Origin: JBCDCP01 sp039181495
Lineage (GTDB): Bacteria; Pseudomonadota; Alphaproteobacteria; Rhizobiales; Tepidamorphaceae
DNA: 20,601 bases
Reading direction: 5' to 3'
Assembly (NCBI GenBank): GCA_039181495.1
Contig: JBCDCP010000047.1
Coordinates: 1 to 20,601, forward strand
This document shows, one piece after another, positions 1-7,054 of this stretch (position 1 is the stretch's first letter; every line of letters starts with the position of its first letter). Position numbers and translations under genes: made by a program. Under the pieces are notes generated by a model. It had not been told where the DNA came from, ran no database searches, and worked only from the letters and a program-made list of their open reading frames with translations.

Positions 1-2
1 GC

Positions 3-428
3 CTGCCGGTTTGGGTCGGCTTCTCCTGCGCGCCGGATGCTGAAGGAACCATGTGTCTGCAAGCTGGTGAGACCGACGCAAATGGCGTTGTGAAGGCTGG
101 CGCTGGTGCGACGCTCATCGATGCGATCGCTGCGCTTGACGGCAAGGATGTTCCGCTCATCAGCATCATGCATACCGATGTGCTGCATGTGGACGCCTGC
201 CTCGACATCGTGGAAGCGCATTGGAACGGCCTTGTCGGCGTCTATGCGCATTCCGGCAACTTCATCGATGGCGCGTGGATTTTCGAGGGGACGATTTCCC
301 CCGAAGACTACGCTGCGGCGAGCCAGCGATGGATCAATCGCAGTGTGCAGATCATCGGCGGCTGTTGCGGCATCCGCCCCAATCACATCGAGGTTTTGGG
401 CCCGATCGTCTACGGCCCGTCACCGTAG
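3..428 (+). CDS. Homocysteine S-methyltransferase family protein, C-terminal part (5' truncated by window edge)
   Basis: The reading frame is open from the first bases of the window, and family-like sequence (LPVWVGFSCAPDAEG) precedes the first ATG at 51, so the gene starts outside the window. The end carries the family's zinc-binding signature IIGGCCGIRPNHI (Cys codons at 363-368), as in betaine-homocysteine and S-methylmethionine-homocysteine methyltransferases. These enzymes move a methyl group to homocysteine to give methionine in the cytosol. The third zinc ligand is normally a Cys in a G-x-N-C motif; at the matching place this protein reads SIMHTDV, so His (codon 171-173) may replace it. 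The methyl donor cannot be told from this fragment. It converges with prs across a 79-base gap. Family assignment is confident; exact substrate is not. Confidence 0.85.
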   Translation: MPVWVGFSCAPDAEGTMCLQAGETDANGVVKAGAGATLIDAIAALDGKDVPLISIMHTDVLHVDACLDIVEAHWNGLVGVYAHSGNFIDGAWIFEGTISPEDYAAASQRWINRSVQIIGGCCGIRPNHIEVLGPIVYGPSP

Positions 429-507
429 CAAGCGAAGCCAGCTTGGTAGGGTGCCTCAAATTGTGTGCGCTACTAGCCTTTTGCCCTTAACGCCTTGTGG
501 CGCCGCC

Positions 508-1440
508 TCAATCAAAGAGGCTCGAGACCGACTCTTCCTGGGCCGTGCGACCGATGGCTTCGCCGATCAGCGGAGCAATCGAAAGCGTCCGGATGTTCTG
601 GGACACACGAACCGCTTCAGTTGGCTCGATCGAGTCGGTGATCACCAGCTCCTTGAGATTCGAGGCCGATATCCGCGCCACCGCGCCGCCCGACAGCACG
701 CCATGGGTGATGTAAGCGTAGACGGCTTCCGCACCGCGCTCGAGAAGGGCATCGGCGGCATTGCACAGCGTGCCGCCTGAATCGACGATGTCATCGACCA
801 GGATACAGGTGCGGCCGCCGACGTCGCCAATCACGTTCATAACTTCCGACTCGCCTGGCTGCTCGCGGCGCTTGTCGACAATGGCGAGCGGCGCATCGAT
901 GCGCTTTGCAAGTCCGCGTGCCCGTACGACGCCGCCGACGTCCGGCGAGACGATGGTCACCTTGGGTAGATCGAAGCGGTCGACGATGTCGCGCACCATG
1001 ACCGGCGCTGCGAACAGATTGTCGGTCGGGATGTCGAAGAAGCCCTGAATCTGGCCGGCGTGCAGATCGAGCGTCATCACCCTGTCGGCACCGGCATTGG
1101 TGATGATGTTGGCTACCAGCTTGGCTGAGATCGGCGTGCGCGGGCCTGCTTTGCGGTCCTGGCGTGCATAGCCGAAGTAGGGCAAGACTGCGGTGATACG
1201 TCTTGCCGAGGCGCGGCGCAGTGCATCGGTCACGATCAGCAGTTCCATCAGATGGTCGTTGGCCGGGTAGGAGGTGGACTGGATCACAAAGGCGTCTGAC
1301 CCGCGGACGTTCTCCTGGATCTCGACAAAGACTTCCATGTCGGCGAAACGCCTCACCTGAGCCTTGGTCAGGGGAATGTTGAGATACGCGCCGATGGCCT
1401 CGGCCAACGGACGATTGGAGTTTCCGGCGACAATCTTCAT
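508..1440 (-). CDS. prs: Ribose-phosphate pyrophosphokinase (PRPP synthetase)
   Basis: This enzyme makes phosphoribosyl pyrophosphate from ribose 5-phosphate and ATP, feeding purine, pyrimidine, histidine, tryptophan and NAD synthesis. The 310-residue protein is the usual class I length. Visible motifs are YARQDRK (about 91-97, catalytic flexible region), DLHAGQIQGFF (125-135), the KRR segment (190-192) and the PRPP-binding loop VDDIVDSGGT (215-224). The frame stays open for 37 more codons upstream to 1551, but homologues begin MKIVAGNSNRPLAE, so the ATG at 1438-1440 is chosen; its ribosome binding site is poor. It is the last gene of the minus-strand run, 124 bases after the lipoprotein gene, so it may have its own promoter; I see no clear -35/-10 there. 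Confidence 0.97.
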   Translation of the reverse strand: MKIVAGNSNRPLAEAIGAYLNIPLTKAQVRRFADMEVFVEIQENVRGSDAFVIQSTSYPANDHLMELLIVTDALRRASARRITAVLPYFGYARQDRKAGPRTPISAKLVANIITNAGADRVMTLDLHAGQIQGFFDIPTDNLFAAPVMVRDIVDRFDLPKVTIVSPDVGGVVRARGLAKRIDAPLAIVDKRREQPGESEVMNVIGDVGGRTCILVDDIVDSGGTLCNAADALLERGAEAVYAYITHGVLSGGAVARISASNLKELVITDSIEPTEAVRVSQNIRTLSIAPLIGEAIGRTAQEESVSSLFD

Positions 1441-1564
1441 GGGCGGCTCTGGGCAGCGGGCTTGCAGGAAAGTCTCGCGACGAGATGCAAGGCCGGGATG
1501 AGAAACGAGCGCGGGACTTTCACCCGCCAATAAAGCCGAATTGGCCAACATCGTGTGCGCAGTG

Positions 1565-2128
1565 TTATTGCGAAGTCTGCGCGCTTGTCGAGACCGGAAC
1601 CCGGCCCATCACCTGAAGGATTTCGTCGATCGTCCGCGACGCGATTGCACCGAGTTCCTGATCGCCGACGACCGTCCATGGATCGGTGGCCGTCGAGCCG
1701 ACCCGGCGCTCGCCGCCGAAACGCGATTTGCGATTGCCGTTGGCATCGAACAGGTCCCAGACGTAGGTCACGACGGTCTCCTGTCCAACCGTTTCGGCGT
1801 TGAAGCTGCCTTTGGCACGCACGGCGGCGGTGGCGGTTTCGCGCGGTACAATCGTCAGGTTGCGCGCACCGGCTTCGGTGCTGAGCTGTTGTGCCAACGG
1901 CAGCGCAAGGCCTTGTGGAAGACCGACAATGGGCTCAAAGGCGACCGTACCTGGCGCTGCGACAACCGAAGCGGTTTCGCTGTCGCCTTCCGAGTTTCCG
2001 CCCGGAACAATGTTGCCAAGATTGATGGGGGTTGAGCAGGCAGCAACAAAGCCAACCAAAATCAAGGCTGCCAGCGCCCTGAAGCCAAGGCTGACCCATT
2101 TCCCGAGCATTGTGCGCATTAGACGCAT
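1565..2128 (-). CDS. Small predicted lipoprotein, function unknown
   Basis: I do not recognise a functional family. The 187-residue product starts with a basic n-region, a hydrophobic stretch (about 13-30) and a lipobox VAAC with the acylated Cys at 31, so it should be lipidated and anchored in the cell envelope. The mature part has a Ser/Gly-rich linker, then an alanine-rich alpha/beta-looking region and a TYVWDLFDANGNRKSRFGG segment (about 125-145). There are no catalytic motifs that I can name. A GAGG lies just before the chosen ATG; a second ATG three codons later would leave the signal peptide intact. The gene follows the M24 gene by 35 bases in the same operon as lgt, the enzyme that would acylate it. 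Confidence 0.8.
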   Translation of the reverse strand: MRLMRTMLGKWVSLGFRALAALILVGFVAACSTPINLGNIVPGGNSEGDSETASVVAAPGTVAFEPIVGLPQGLALPLAQQLSTEAGARNLTIVPRETATAAVRAKGSFNAETVGQETVVTYVWDLFDANGNRKSRFGGERRVGSTATDPWTVVGDQELGAIASRTIDEILQVMGRVPVSTSAQTSQ

Positions 2129-2163
2129 GAACCTCGCACTCTTGCCGTCCTACCGGGGTAGCG

Positions 2164-3315
2164 TCATTCGACCATCAGGTCCAGTGACGCTGCCGAAAGT
2201 GTTTCGGGGTCGGATTCGGTGACAATTGAACTCCGCCCCAGGCACATCGCTGTTCCACTCTCACTATCCATGAGAATCATGTGCGCGAATAGCACCATAC
2301 CCGGCACAATCTCCCAATTGTTGCCCTCATAAAACATCGGCATGTCCATCCAGCACGGTGTGAACACCGCACCGAGACTATATCCACAGGCGTTGAGCCG
2401 GTGTTCGGTCAATCCATGTCCATCCAGCACGCGGGCATGGGCGGCAAACACATCGCCTGCGACATGTCCCGGTCGGAAGCAATCCTCACAGGCCAGCAAT
2501 GCTTCGCGTGCAGCATCGTGGTAGCGCCTGTGCCGGTCTGTCGGTGTGCCCACCACAATCGTACGCATCTGTGCGGCATGGTAATGGCGGTAGGCACCAG
2601 CCCATTCGAGCGTCAGCTGGTCATTGTCATCCAGCACGCGGCGGCCCGACTTGTAGCGGCACAATAGCGCATCGTTTCCTGAACCAATAATGAACTCGTT
2701 GCCCGGGTAGTCTCCGCCGGCCCGGAATATGGCGTTGTGTTGTGCGGCCAGAATGTCGCCTTCGTCTGCGCCGGCCCTTGTCGCCTGTCTGGCTGCCTCG
2801 AGCGCTGCATCGGAGAGTTCCCCGGCTTTGCGGACATAGGCAAGTTCCGCATCGCTCTTGATCGCCCGCAATCGGGTGATCAGCAACGATGCATCGGAGA
2901 GCGTGCAAAAACCGTCGAGAGTGGCCTCGATCCTGCGTCCGTTTGCAGCTGTCAGCCCAACAGTATCGAACTCGATGCCGAGCTTCTTTCCCTGGCACCC
3001 AAGGTTCTCGAGCATGGTTCGCAGATCGCCGGCGGGATCAGCGTCGATACCATCCTTCCAGACCCTAATGTCTTCAATTGTGGACGTATGTTGCGCCTGT
3101 CTGAGGTCGGCCGAGCGGGTCAACAGCGCCTTACGACCATCGGTTCCGAAATAAAGGCACTGGAAGAAGCAGTAACCAAACGTGTCGTATCCGGTCAGCC
3201 AATAGGACGACTCCTGCGCAAAGATCAGGATCCCGTCGAGGCCTTGGCTGTCCAATTCGGTTTGTAGCGTGTTCTCGCGGGCGGAAAACTCATCTGCGGT
3301 GAAGTGCAAGGCCAT
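2164..3315 (-). CDS. M24 (creatinase/aminopeptidase P fold) family protein lacking the metal ligands
   Basis: The 383-residue protein has the two-part layout of aminopeptidase P and creatinase: an N-terminal creatinase-like domain (about 10-150, with WLTGYDTFGY) and a C-terminal pita-bread domain (about 155-383). The positions that hold the two metal ions in peptidases appear replaced. The D-x10-D pair aligns with E237 and A248 in LEWAGAYRHYHAAQMRT; the His of GHGIG aligns with Y312 in CGYSLG; the Glu of PGMVFTIEP aligns with H345 in PGMVLFAHM; the last Glu aligns with G360. It is therefore more likely a metal-independent hydrolase, like creatinase, or an inactive homologue than a working Xaa-Pro peptidase. 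A related C-N hydrolase such as an ectoine-hydrolase-type enzyme is also possible. It sits between pgeF (36 bases upstream) and the lipoprotein gene. AAGGAA lies 8 bases before the ATG. Fold is sure, substrate unknown. Confidence 0.88.
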   Translation of the reverse strand: MALHFTADEFSARENTLQTELDSQGLDGILIFAQESSYWLTGYDTFGYCFFQCLYFGTDGRKALLTRSADLRQAQHTSTIEDIRVWKDGIDADPAGDLRTMLENLGCQGKKLGIEFDTVGLTAANGRRIEATLDGFCTLSDASLLITRLRAIKSDAELAYVRKAGELSDAALEAARQATRAGADEGDILAAQHNAIFRAGGDYPGNEFIIGSGNDALLCRYKSGRRVLDDNDQLTLEWAGAYRHYHAAQMRTIVVGTPTDRHRRYHDAAREALLACEDCFRPGHVAGDVFAAHARVLDGHGLTEHRLNACGYSLGAVFTPCWMDMPMFYEGNNWEIVPGMVLFAHMILMDSESGTAMCLGRSSIVTESDPETLSAASLDLMVE

Positions 3316-3351
3316 GTGATCTGTTCCTTCCGACTGAGACCCCGTGACGTC

Positions 3352-4152
3352 TTAGGGCCTGAGCGCGATTGCCGCTATCATTCGCCCATAGTCCGGTTCA
3401 TTCCGGTGTGTGGCGCGCCGATAACTGAAAAACCGTGCTTCATCGGAATAGGTGCACAACCCCGTGTCCTCGACTTGCCCTACACCGGCACGGTCAAGCC
3501 GGTCCGCGATATACCCAGGCAGGTCGAACATGGCGTGGTCATCGCGCTTAGATGGTGTGAAGAAGCGGCTGTTTGCCGGCTCTATAGCCATTAATCTGTC
3601 GACAAACTCGGGGCCCACCTCGTAGGCAGCCTGCGAGATCGTTGGTCCGATCACGGCGGTGATGGTCTCACGCCTGGCTCCAATCTCGCACATTGTCGCA
3701 ATGGTGCTTTCCAACACCCCGGTTGCCGCGCCTTTCCAGCCGGCATGGGCAGCACCTATGACTTGCGCCCGTTGGTCGGCAAAAAGAACCGGCGCGCAAT
3801 CGGCAGTCAGGATCGCGAGCGCGATTCCCGGTGTGGCTGTGACCATGGCGTCGGCCTTTGGCCGCTTGGCCGGCCAGGGACCATCAACCCTCCGGCAGTC
3901 AGGAGAATGTATCTGATAGACCGAGATCAGGTGATCGGGCGCAACGGAAAATGCGTTTGCCACCCGCGTCCTGTTTTCAGCGACCTTCTCTGCTTCATCC
4001 TGGGAGCCCTGTCCGCCGTTCAACGCATGGTACACCCCGGTTGAAACGCCGCCCTCGCGGGTGAAGAAGCCATGCTGCACACCGGCGAGCCGGCCGATCG
4101 CGTCGGCTTCAATCGGTGTGGTGCGCGCTGTCGTCTCCGGACTGCCGTTCAT
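3352..4152 (-). CDS. pgeF: Peptidoglycan editing factor PgeF / YfiH (multicopper polyphenol oxidase-like, purine nucleoside phosphorylase family)
   Basis: The 266-residue protein has the YfiH/LACC1 fold over its full length. The metal-binding triad is visible as H82 (VYQIHSPD), C119 (LTADCAPVLF) and H136 (GAAHAGWKG), with spacings of 37 and 17 residues that match E. coli YfiH. In E. coli PgeF keeps L-Ser from being built into the muropeptide stem in place of L-Ala; related proteins also act on purine nucleosides. The start codon overlaps the stop of the upstream methyltransferase gene as ATGA (4149-4152), which points to translational coupling. It is cytosolic, with no signal peptide. The family call is firm; which activity matters in this organism is not shown. 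Confidence 0.95.
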   Translation of the reverse strand: MNGSPETTARTTPIEADAIGRLAGVQHGFFTREGGVSTGVYHALNGGQGSQDEAEKVAENRTRVANAFSVAPDHLISVYQIHSPDCRRVDGPWPAKRPKADAMVTATPGIALAILTADCAPVLFADQRAQVIGAAHAGWKGAATGVLESTIATMCEIGARRETITAVIGPTISQAAYEVGPEFVDRLMAIEPANSRFFTPSKRDDHAMFDLPGYIADRLDRAGVGQVEDTGLCTYSDEARFFSYRRATHRNEPDYGRMIAAIALRP

Positions 4153-5297
4153 GGCTGGCTCTCCAATGTGAAGGGCGGCGGCGGGCCGATCTGTGGTGAA
4201 GTCAGTGCCATGACCTTGAAGACATTGCCCATTGCGCCCGGCGCGGCAAGCCGTCCGGCGGCCAGCTCTAGTTGGTTGCGCGTTGCGGCATCAGCTCCGT
4301 TCATCAGCTTGGCCAGCCGCTGCACAAGGCCGAGCTCTGTCAGGAACTGCGCCTGGGGCATCGGACCGTAAACGTTCAGGTCGTTGCGGCGCGCGAGACG
4401 GGCCAATTCCGCGAAATTTACGTGCGCGGTGATGTCCGTTTCGCCAGGGCGGCTCAGAGGATCGACATGCTGATGGTTACGGATCGCCTGTAGTGTGTCG
4501 CCATAGGTTGTCTCGCTGGTGCCGTAGTCGATGATCAGCGCCACACCGGGTGACGCCCGCAGGCGGGTTGCGAGTTTGGACACGAGCTCTGGCAGTTCCG
4601 GGCAGGTCTCCAGAGTCGCGGATTGCTCTGGCGCCTGTTCAGGCAACTGCGTGAGTTCAATCGAAGCCTGTTCGCCACACTGAAGTTGGAACTGGTGGCT
4701 ATCATCAAGTCCAACGCAACGCAGACGCCAACTGTCGCCCTGCCAGACCAGCTGATCGATGGGCAGACAGTCGAAGAACTCGTTTGCCAGCAGGATCGAG
4801 GGTCCGCAGGGAACATCTTCCAGCGCATCGTGGAAGCTGAATTGGTGACCGTTGCTTTCAAGGGTTGATCGCTGTTGCTCGCGCAACCGCTCGTTCTGCT
4901 CAACCAGGTGCACCCCAAGTTTCCCGGCCAACTCGGGGCGGCTCTGTGCAACCCGCAAGACATCGGACATGAGCGTTCCTCGACCGGGCCCAAGCTCGAT
5001 CAGGCGTACAGCGTCATTCGGTTCGGCGTTTCGGAGTGCTTCGGCAACGACCACGGTCCAGGCGCCGATGATTTCTCCAAACAGCTGACTGATCTCGGGT
5101 GCAGTGATGAAATCGCCGGCCATGCCCAGAGGCTGGTGATTGCGGTAGTAGCCGTGAACTGGATCATGCAGGCAGGCCAGCACGAACGCTGCCAACGGCA
5201 TCGGTCCGGATGCGTGAATGCGCGCGCGCAGTTGCTCGGCCAACGGGGTGTCGTCGCCTTCCGTAGTTTCGACCCTGCTGGCGTCAGGAGCCGCCAT
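4149..5297 (-). CDS. SAM-dependent methyltransferase of the MidA/NDUFAF7 family (COG1565)
   Basis: The 382-residue protein has the class I methyltransferase SAM-binding motif I as LIELGPGRGTL (about 99-109). It also has the family segments GYYRNHQPLGMAGDFITAPE (about 49-68) and SQLFGE (70-75). The mitochondrial member NDUFAF7 dimethylates an arginine of a complex I subunit (NDUFS2) and is needed for complex I assembly; the bacterial role is inferred from that. The gene overlaps the end of lgt by 14 bases and the start of pgeF by 4 bases, so the three are very likely one coupled transcript. An lgt, MidA-type, pgeF order is familiar from Rhizobiales genomes. There is no signal peptide or membrane segment. 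The acceptor protein in this organism is not known. Confidence 0.93.
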   Translation of the reverse strand: MAAPDASRVETTEGDDTPLAEQLRARIHASGPMPLAAFVLACLHDPVHGYYRNHQPLGMAGDFITAPEISQLFGEIIGAWTVVVAEALRNAEPNDAVRLIELGPGRGTLMSDVLRVAQSRPELAGKLGVHLVEQNERLREQQRSTLESNGHQFSFHDALEDVPCGPSILLANEFFDCLPIDQLVWQGDSWRLRCVGLDDSHQFQLQCGEQASIELTQLPEQAPEQSATLETCPELPELVSKLATRLRASPGVALIIDYGTSETTYGDTLQAIRNHQHVDPLSRPGETDITAHVNFAELARLARRNDLNVYGPMPQAQFLTELGLVQRLAKLMNGADAATRNQLELAAGRLAAPGAMGNVFKVMALTSPQIGPPPPFTLESQP

Positions 5298-6159
5298 CTT
5301 GTGACTCTTCTGCCCGGCCGTTCGATGGCGACTGCCAGTTCACATGGCCATTGTTGTGCCATGCCCAGTGCATGAGCATGCCGCCGATCAGGATCATGGG
5401 CAACGACAGCAACATTCCCATGGTCAGGCCAGGAACGAGAAACCCGATATGGGCATCGGGTTCGCGGAACTGTTCACCGATGATCCGCATGACGCCATAC
5501 GCAGCAAAGAAGGCACCGGTGACGACGCCGGGCCGCCGGAGCGCATGGAAGCGATGGGTCAACACGCGCAGTATGGCGAAGAGTAACAGACCCTCCAATG
5601 CTGCCTGGTAAAGCTGACTGGGATGGCGCGGTTCCGGCCCGCCAAAGGGGAAGACCATGGCCCAGGGCACATCTGAGACGCGGCCCCACAACTCGCCATT
5701 GATGAAATTGGCGAGACGGCCAAAGAACAGCCCGATCGGCGCTGCCGCCGCCGCAAGGTCGCCAAGGGCGAGCATTGAGAGATGCTTGTAGCGGGCGACC
5801 AACGCACAGGCGAGAAGCAGGCCGATGGCACCGCCGTGAAATGACATGCCGCCGAGCCATACTTGGAGGATCTCGCCAGGGTTATCGAGGTAGTAGCCTG
5901 GTTTGTAGAACAGCACATAGCCAAGCCGACCGCCGAGCACGATGCCAAGCGTGGCGAAAAACAACAGATCATCGGCATGGGCTGGCCGCACCGGCGAGGC
6001 CATGCCGCCGAATATCACGGTGTTCTGGGTCAGTCGGCTCACATACCACCAGCCGAGCAGGATGCCGCCGAGATAGGCCAAGGCATACCAGCGGATCTGC
6101 AGCGGTCCCAGTTCGATCAGAACCGGGTCGATGGCGGGGAAGGGGATAGCAAATGTCAT
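5284..6159 (-). CDS. lgt: Phosphatidylglycerol-prolipoprotein diacylglyceryl transferase
   Basis: Lgt moves a diacylglyceryl group from phosphatidylglycerol to the lipobox Cys of prolipoproteins in the inner membrane, the first step of lipoprotein maturation. The 291-residue protein has about seven membrane segments. The family motifs are present: GGMSFHGG with H108, GRLANFINGELWGR with R148, HPSQLYQA (179-186) and GEQFREPD with R232. It is the first gene of the minus-strand operon and overlaps the next gene by 14 bases. The ATG at 6157-6159 has almost no leader if the promoter at 6168-6196 is right. A predicted substrate, the lipoprotein at 1565-2128, lies in the same operon, and its lipid donor comes from the pathway of pgsA elsewhere in the window. 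Confidence 0.98.
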   Translation of the reverse strand: MTFAIPFPAIDPVLIELGPLQIRWYALAYLGGILLGWWYVSRLTQNTVIFGGMASPVRPAHADDLLFFATLGIVLGGRLGYVLFYKPGYYLDNPGEILQVWLGGMSFHGGAIGLLLACALVARYKHLSMLALGDLAAAAAPIGLFFGRLANFINGELWGRVSDVPWAMVFPFGGPEPRHPSQLYQAALEGLLLFAILRVLTHRFHALRRPGVVTGAFFAAYGVMRIIGEQFREPDAHIGFLVPGLTMGMLLSLPMILIGGMLMHWAWHNNGHVNWQSPSNGRAEESQDGGS

Positions 6160-6167
6160 AGTGGCGA

Positions 6168-6196
6168 CATGAGGCGGTGCCGCGCACCAATGTCAA
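6168..6196 (-). promoter_or_regulatory. Putative sigma-70-type promoter of the lgt operon
   Basis: On the minus strand a consensus -35 box TTGACA, preceded by CT as is common in alphaproteobacteria, lies at 6191-6196. After a 17-base spacer, a weak -10 match CTCATG lies at 6168-6173. Transcription would begin near 6161, only a few bases before the lgt start codon at 6159, so the mRNA would be leaderless or nearly so. The -35 is convincing, the -10 is not. Confidence 0.4.
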
Positions 6197-6248
6197 GAAA
6201 CAGTTGGTTCACGAGCGGTTGGGCCGCTGTGTCCGCGAGCTCTGCCCG

Positions 6249-6278
6249 TTGGCAATTGGGATTGTTGCTGCCTATGTA
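6249..6278 (+). promoter_or_regulatory. Putative promoter of ubiK
   Basis: TTGGCA (6249-6254) and TATGTA (6273-6278) are separated by 18 bases and lie 33 bases before the ubiK start codon. A GGAG ribosome binding site follows at 6298-6301. The match is moderate, but there is no better pair in this short divergent region between lgt and ubiK. Confidence 0.35.
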
Positions 6279-6310
6279 GTGTCCAACAGCATTTTCTGGA
6301 GCGAAGACCA

Positions 6311-6631
6311 ATGACCCAGACCACAAATCGCGTGCTGGATGATCTGGCGCGCCTGATGACGGATGCGGCAGGCGTTGCGCGGGGCATGCGCAATGAGGCC
6401 GAATCACTGATGCGCACCCAAGCCGAGCGCATTCTGGCTGATCTCGACGTTGTCCACCGCGATGAGTTTGAGGCTGTCAAACTGATGGCTGAAACCGCCC
6501 GGCGGGAGAATGAGGCGTTGTCCGCGCGCATCGCAGCGCTGGAGGAGGCAGCAGCCAAACCAAAGGCAGCGCCAAAATCGCGCCCGAAGACTTCGGCAAG
6601 CCGTACGTCGGCCAAGAAGGCAGCTACCTGA
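6311..6631 (+). CDS. ubiK: Ubiquinone biosynthesis accessory factor UbiK family protein
   Basis: The 106-residue protein matches the UbiK/YqiC (BMFP) family. It begins MTQTTNRVLDDLARLMTDAAG, contains a long amphipathic helix, has the conserved VHRDEFEAVKLMAETARREN segment (about 48-67), then a coiled coil with LSARIAALEE, and ends in a Lys/Ala/Pro-rich tail. UbiK trimerises, binds the lipid-carrier UbiJ and supports the ubiquinone-making complex in E. coli and Salmonella under air; it also shows membrane-fusing activity in vitro. GGAG precedes the ATG with a 9-base gap. It is divergent from lgt. No stem-loop terminator follows closely; the next one on this strand is at 6877-6904. Confidence 0.9.
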   Translation: MTQTTNRVLDDLARLMTDAAGVARGMRNEAESLMRTQAERILADLDVVHRDEFEAVKLMAETARRENEALSARIAALEEAAAKPKAAPKSRPKTSASRTSAKKAAT

Positions 6632-6713
6632 AATCGCGGCACAAATCACCGACAGGCTGGAATTGCCCGCGAGTGTGCCCGTTTTGCCACTTCCCCGACC
6701 CTGTTCGAATCGG

Positions 6714-6731
6714 ACAGCGTTAAGGCGCTGT
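6714..6731 (+). repeat. Short inverted repeat ACAGCG-N6-CGCTGT
   Basis: A perfect 6-base inverted repeat with a TTAAGG loop lies 83 bases after ubiK. No T-run follows, so it is not a standard terminator. It could be a weak hairpin in the ubiK 3' region or an operator for the candidate RNA just downstream. Confidence 0.35.
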
Positions 6732-6739
6732 TAACGATT

Positions 6740-6904
6740 GGCGCACAACAATCAGTGTGTCGTTACGAGTTCGAGCACCAAATCTGGGATTCATGGCACG
6801 ACACCGTCCTCCCCATCGACCGCCTATGCGGCGAGCGCGCGCCTTCTTCGCAGCAAGACCCTACACCCGTCCCCAGGCCGGTCATCGTATGACCGGCTTT
6901 TTTT
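6740..6904 (+). ncRNA. Candidate small RNA ending at a strong intrinsic terminator
   Basis: The 423 bases between ubiK (ends 6631) and the ybjN-family gene (starts 7055) contain no believable protein. Within them a 7-base perfect inverted repeat, GTGTCGT (6757-6763) with ACGACAC (6798-6804), could close a stem around a 34-base loop. About 70 bases further is a textbook Rho-independent terminator (6877-6904). A stem-loop followed by a terminator in a gene-free stretch is what a trans-acting small RNA looks like. I see no clear promoter, so the 5' end is a guess. The other reading is that this is a long 3' untranslated region of ubiK, possibly processed into an RNA. I do not recognise a known RNA family here. 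Confidence 0.35.
6877..6904 (+). terminator. Rho-independent terminator
   Basis: A perfect 9-base stem, GCCGGTCAT (6877-6885) with ATGACCGGC (6889-6897), closes on a 3-base loop CGT and is followed directly by seven T (6898-6904). It works only on the plus strand, since the other side has no A-run. It ends whatever is transcribed after ubiK and separates that from the ybjN-family gene, which must then have its own promoter between 6905 and 7054. Confidence 0.92.
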
Positions 6905-7054
6905 GTGGTTGGCGCCATCCTGGCACTGACCGCCGCAGGATTCCCGATCGCTTTCGGTCACCCTATGCGGCCATCCGGGGGCGGCATTCGCGTTTCGACC
7001 AGATCATCCAGAAGAGGCGGGCCGAACTCCGCCGAAATCTTGTGAGGTAACATC

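Noticed and set aside
481..507. GCGCC-ACAA-GGCGT hairpin between the methyltransferase and prs as a terminator
   Set aside because: Only five pairs including a G-U and no T-run on either strand.
1441..1551. 37-residue N-terminal extension of prs
   Set aside because: The added residues do not resemble PRPP synthetases and the downstream ATG gives the normal family start.
6703..6709. TTCGAAT, like a tRNA T-loop
   Set aside because: The flanking five bases do not pair and no acceptor, D or anticodon arm can be drawn around it.
6757..7050. 97-codon plus-strand frame before the ybjN-family gene
   Set aside because: It starts with GTG, is crowded with Arg and Pro, runs straight through the strong terminator at 6877-6904 and has no ribosome binding site.
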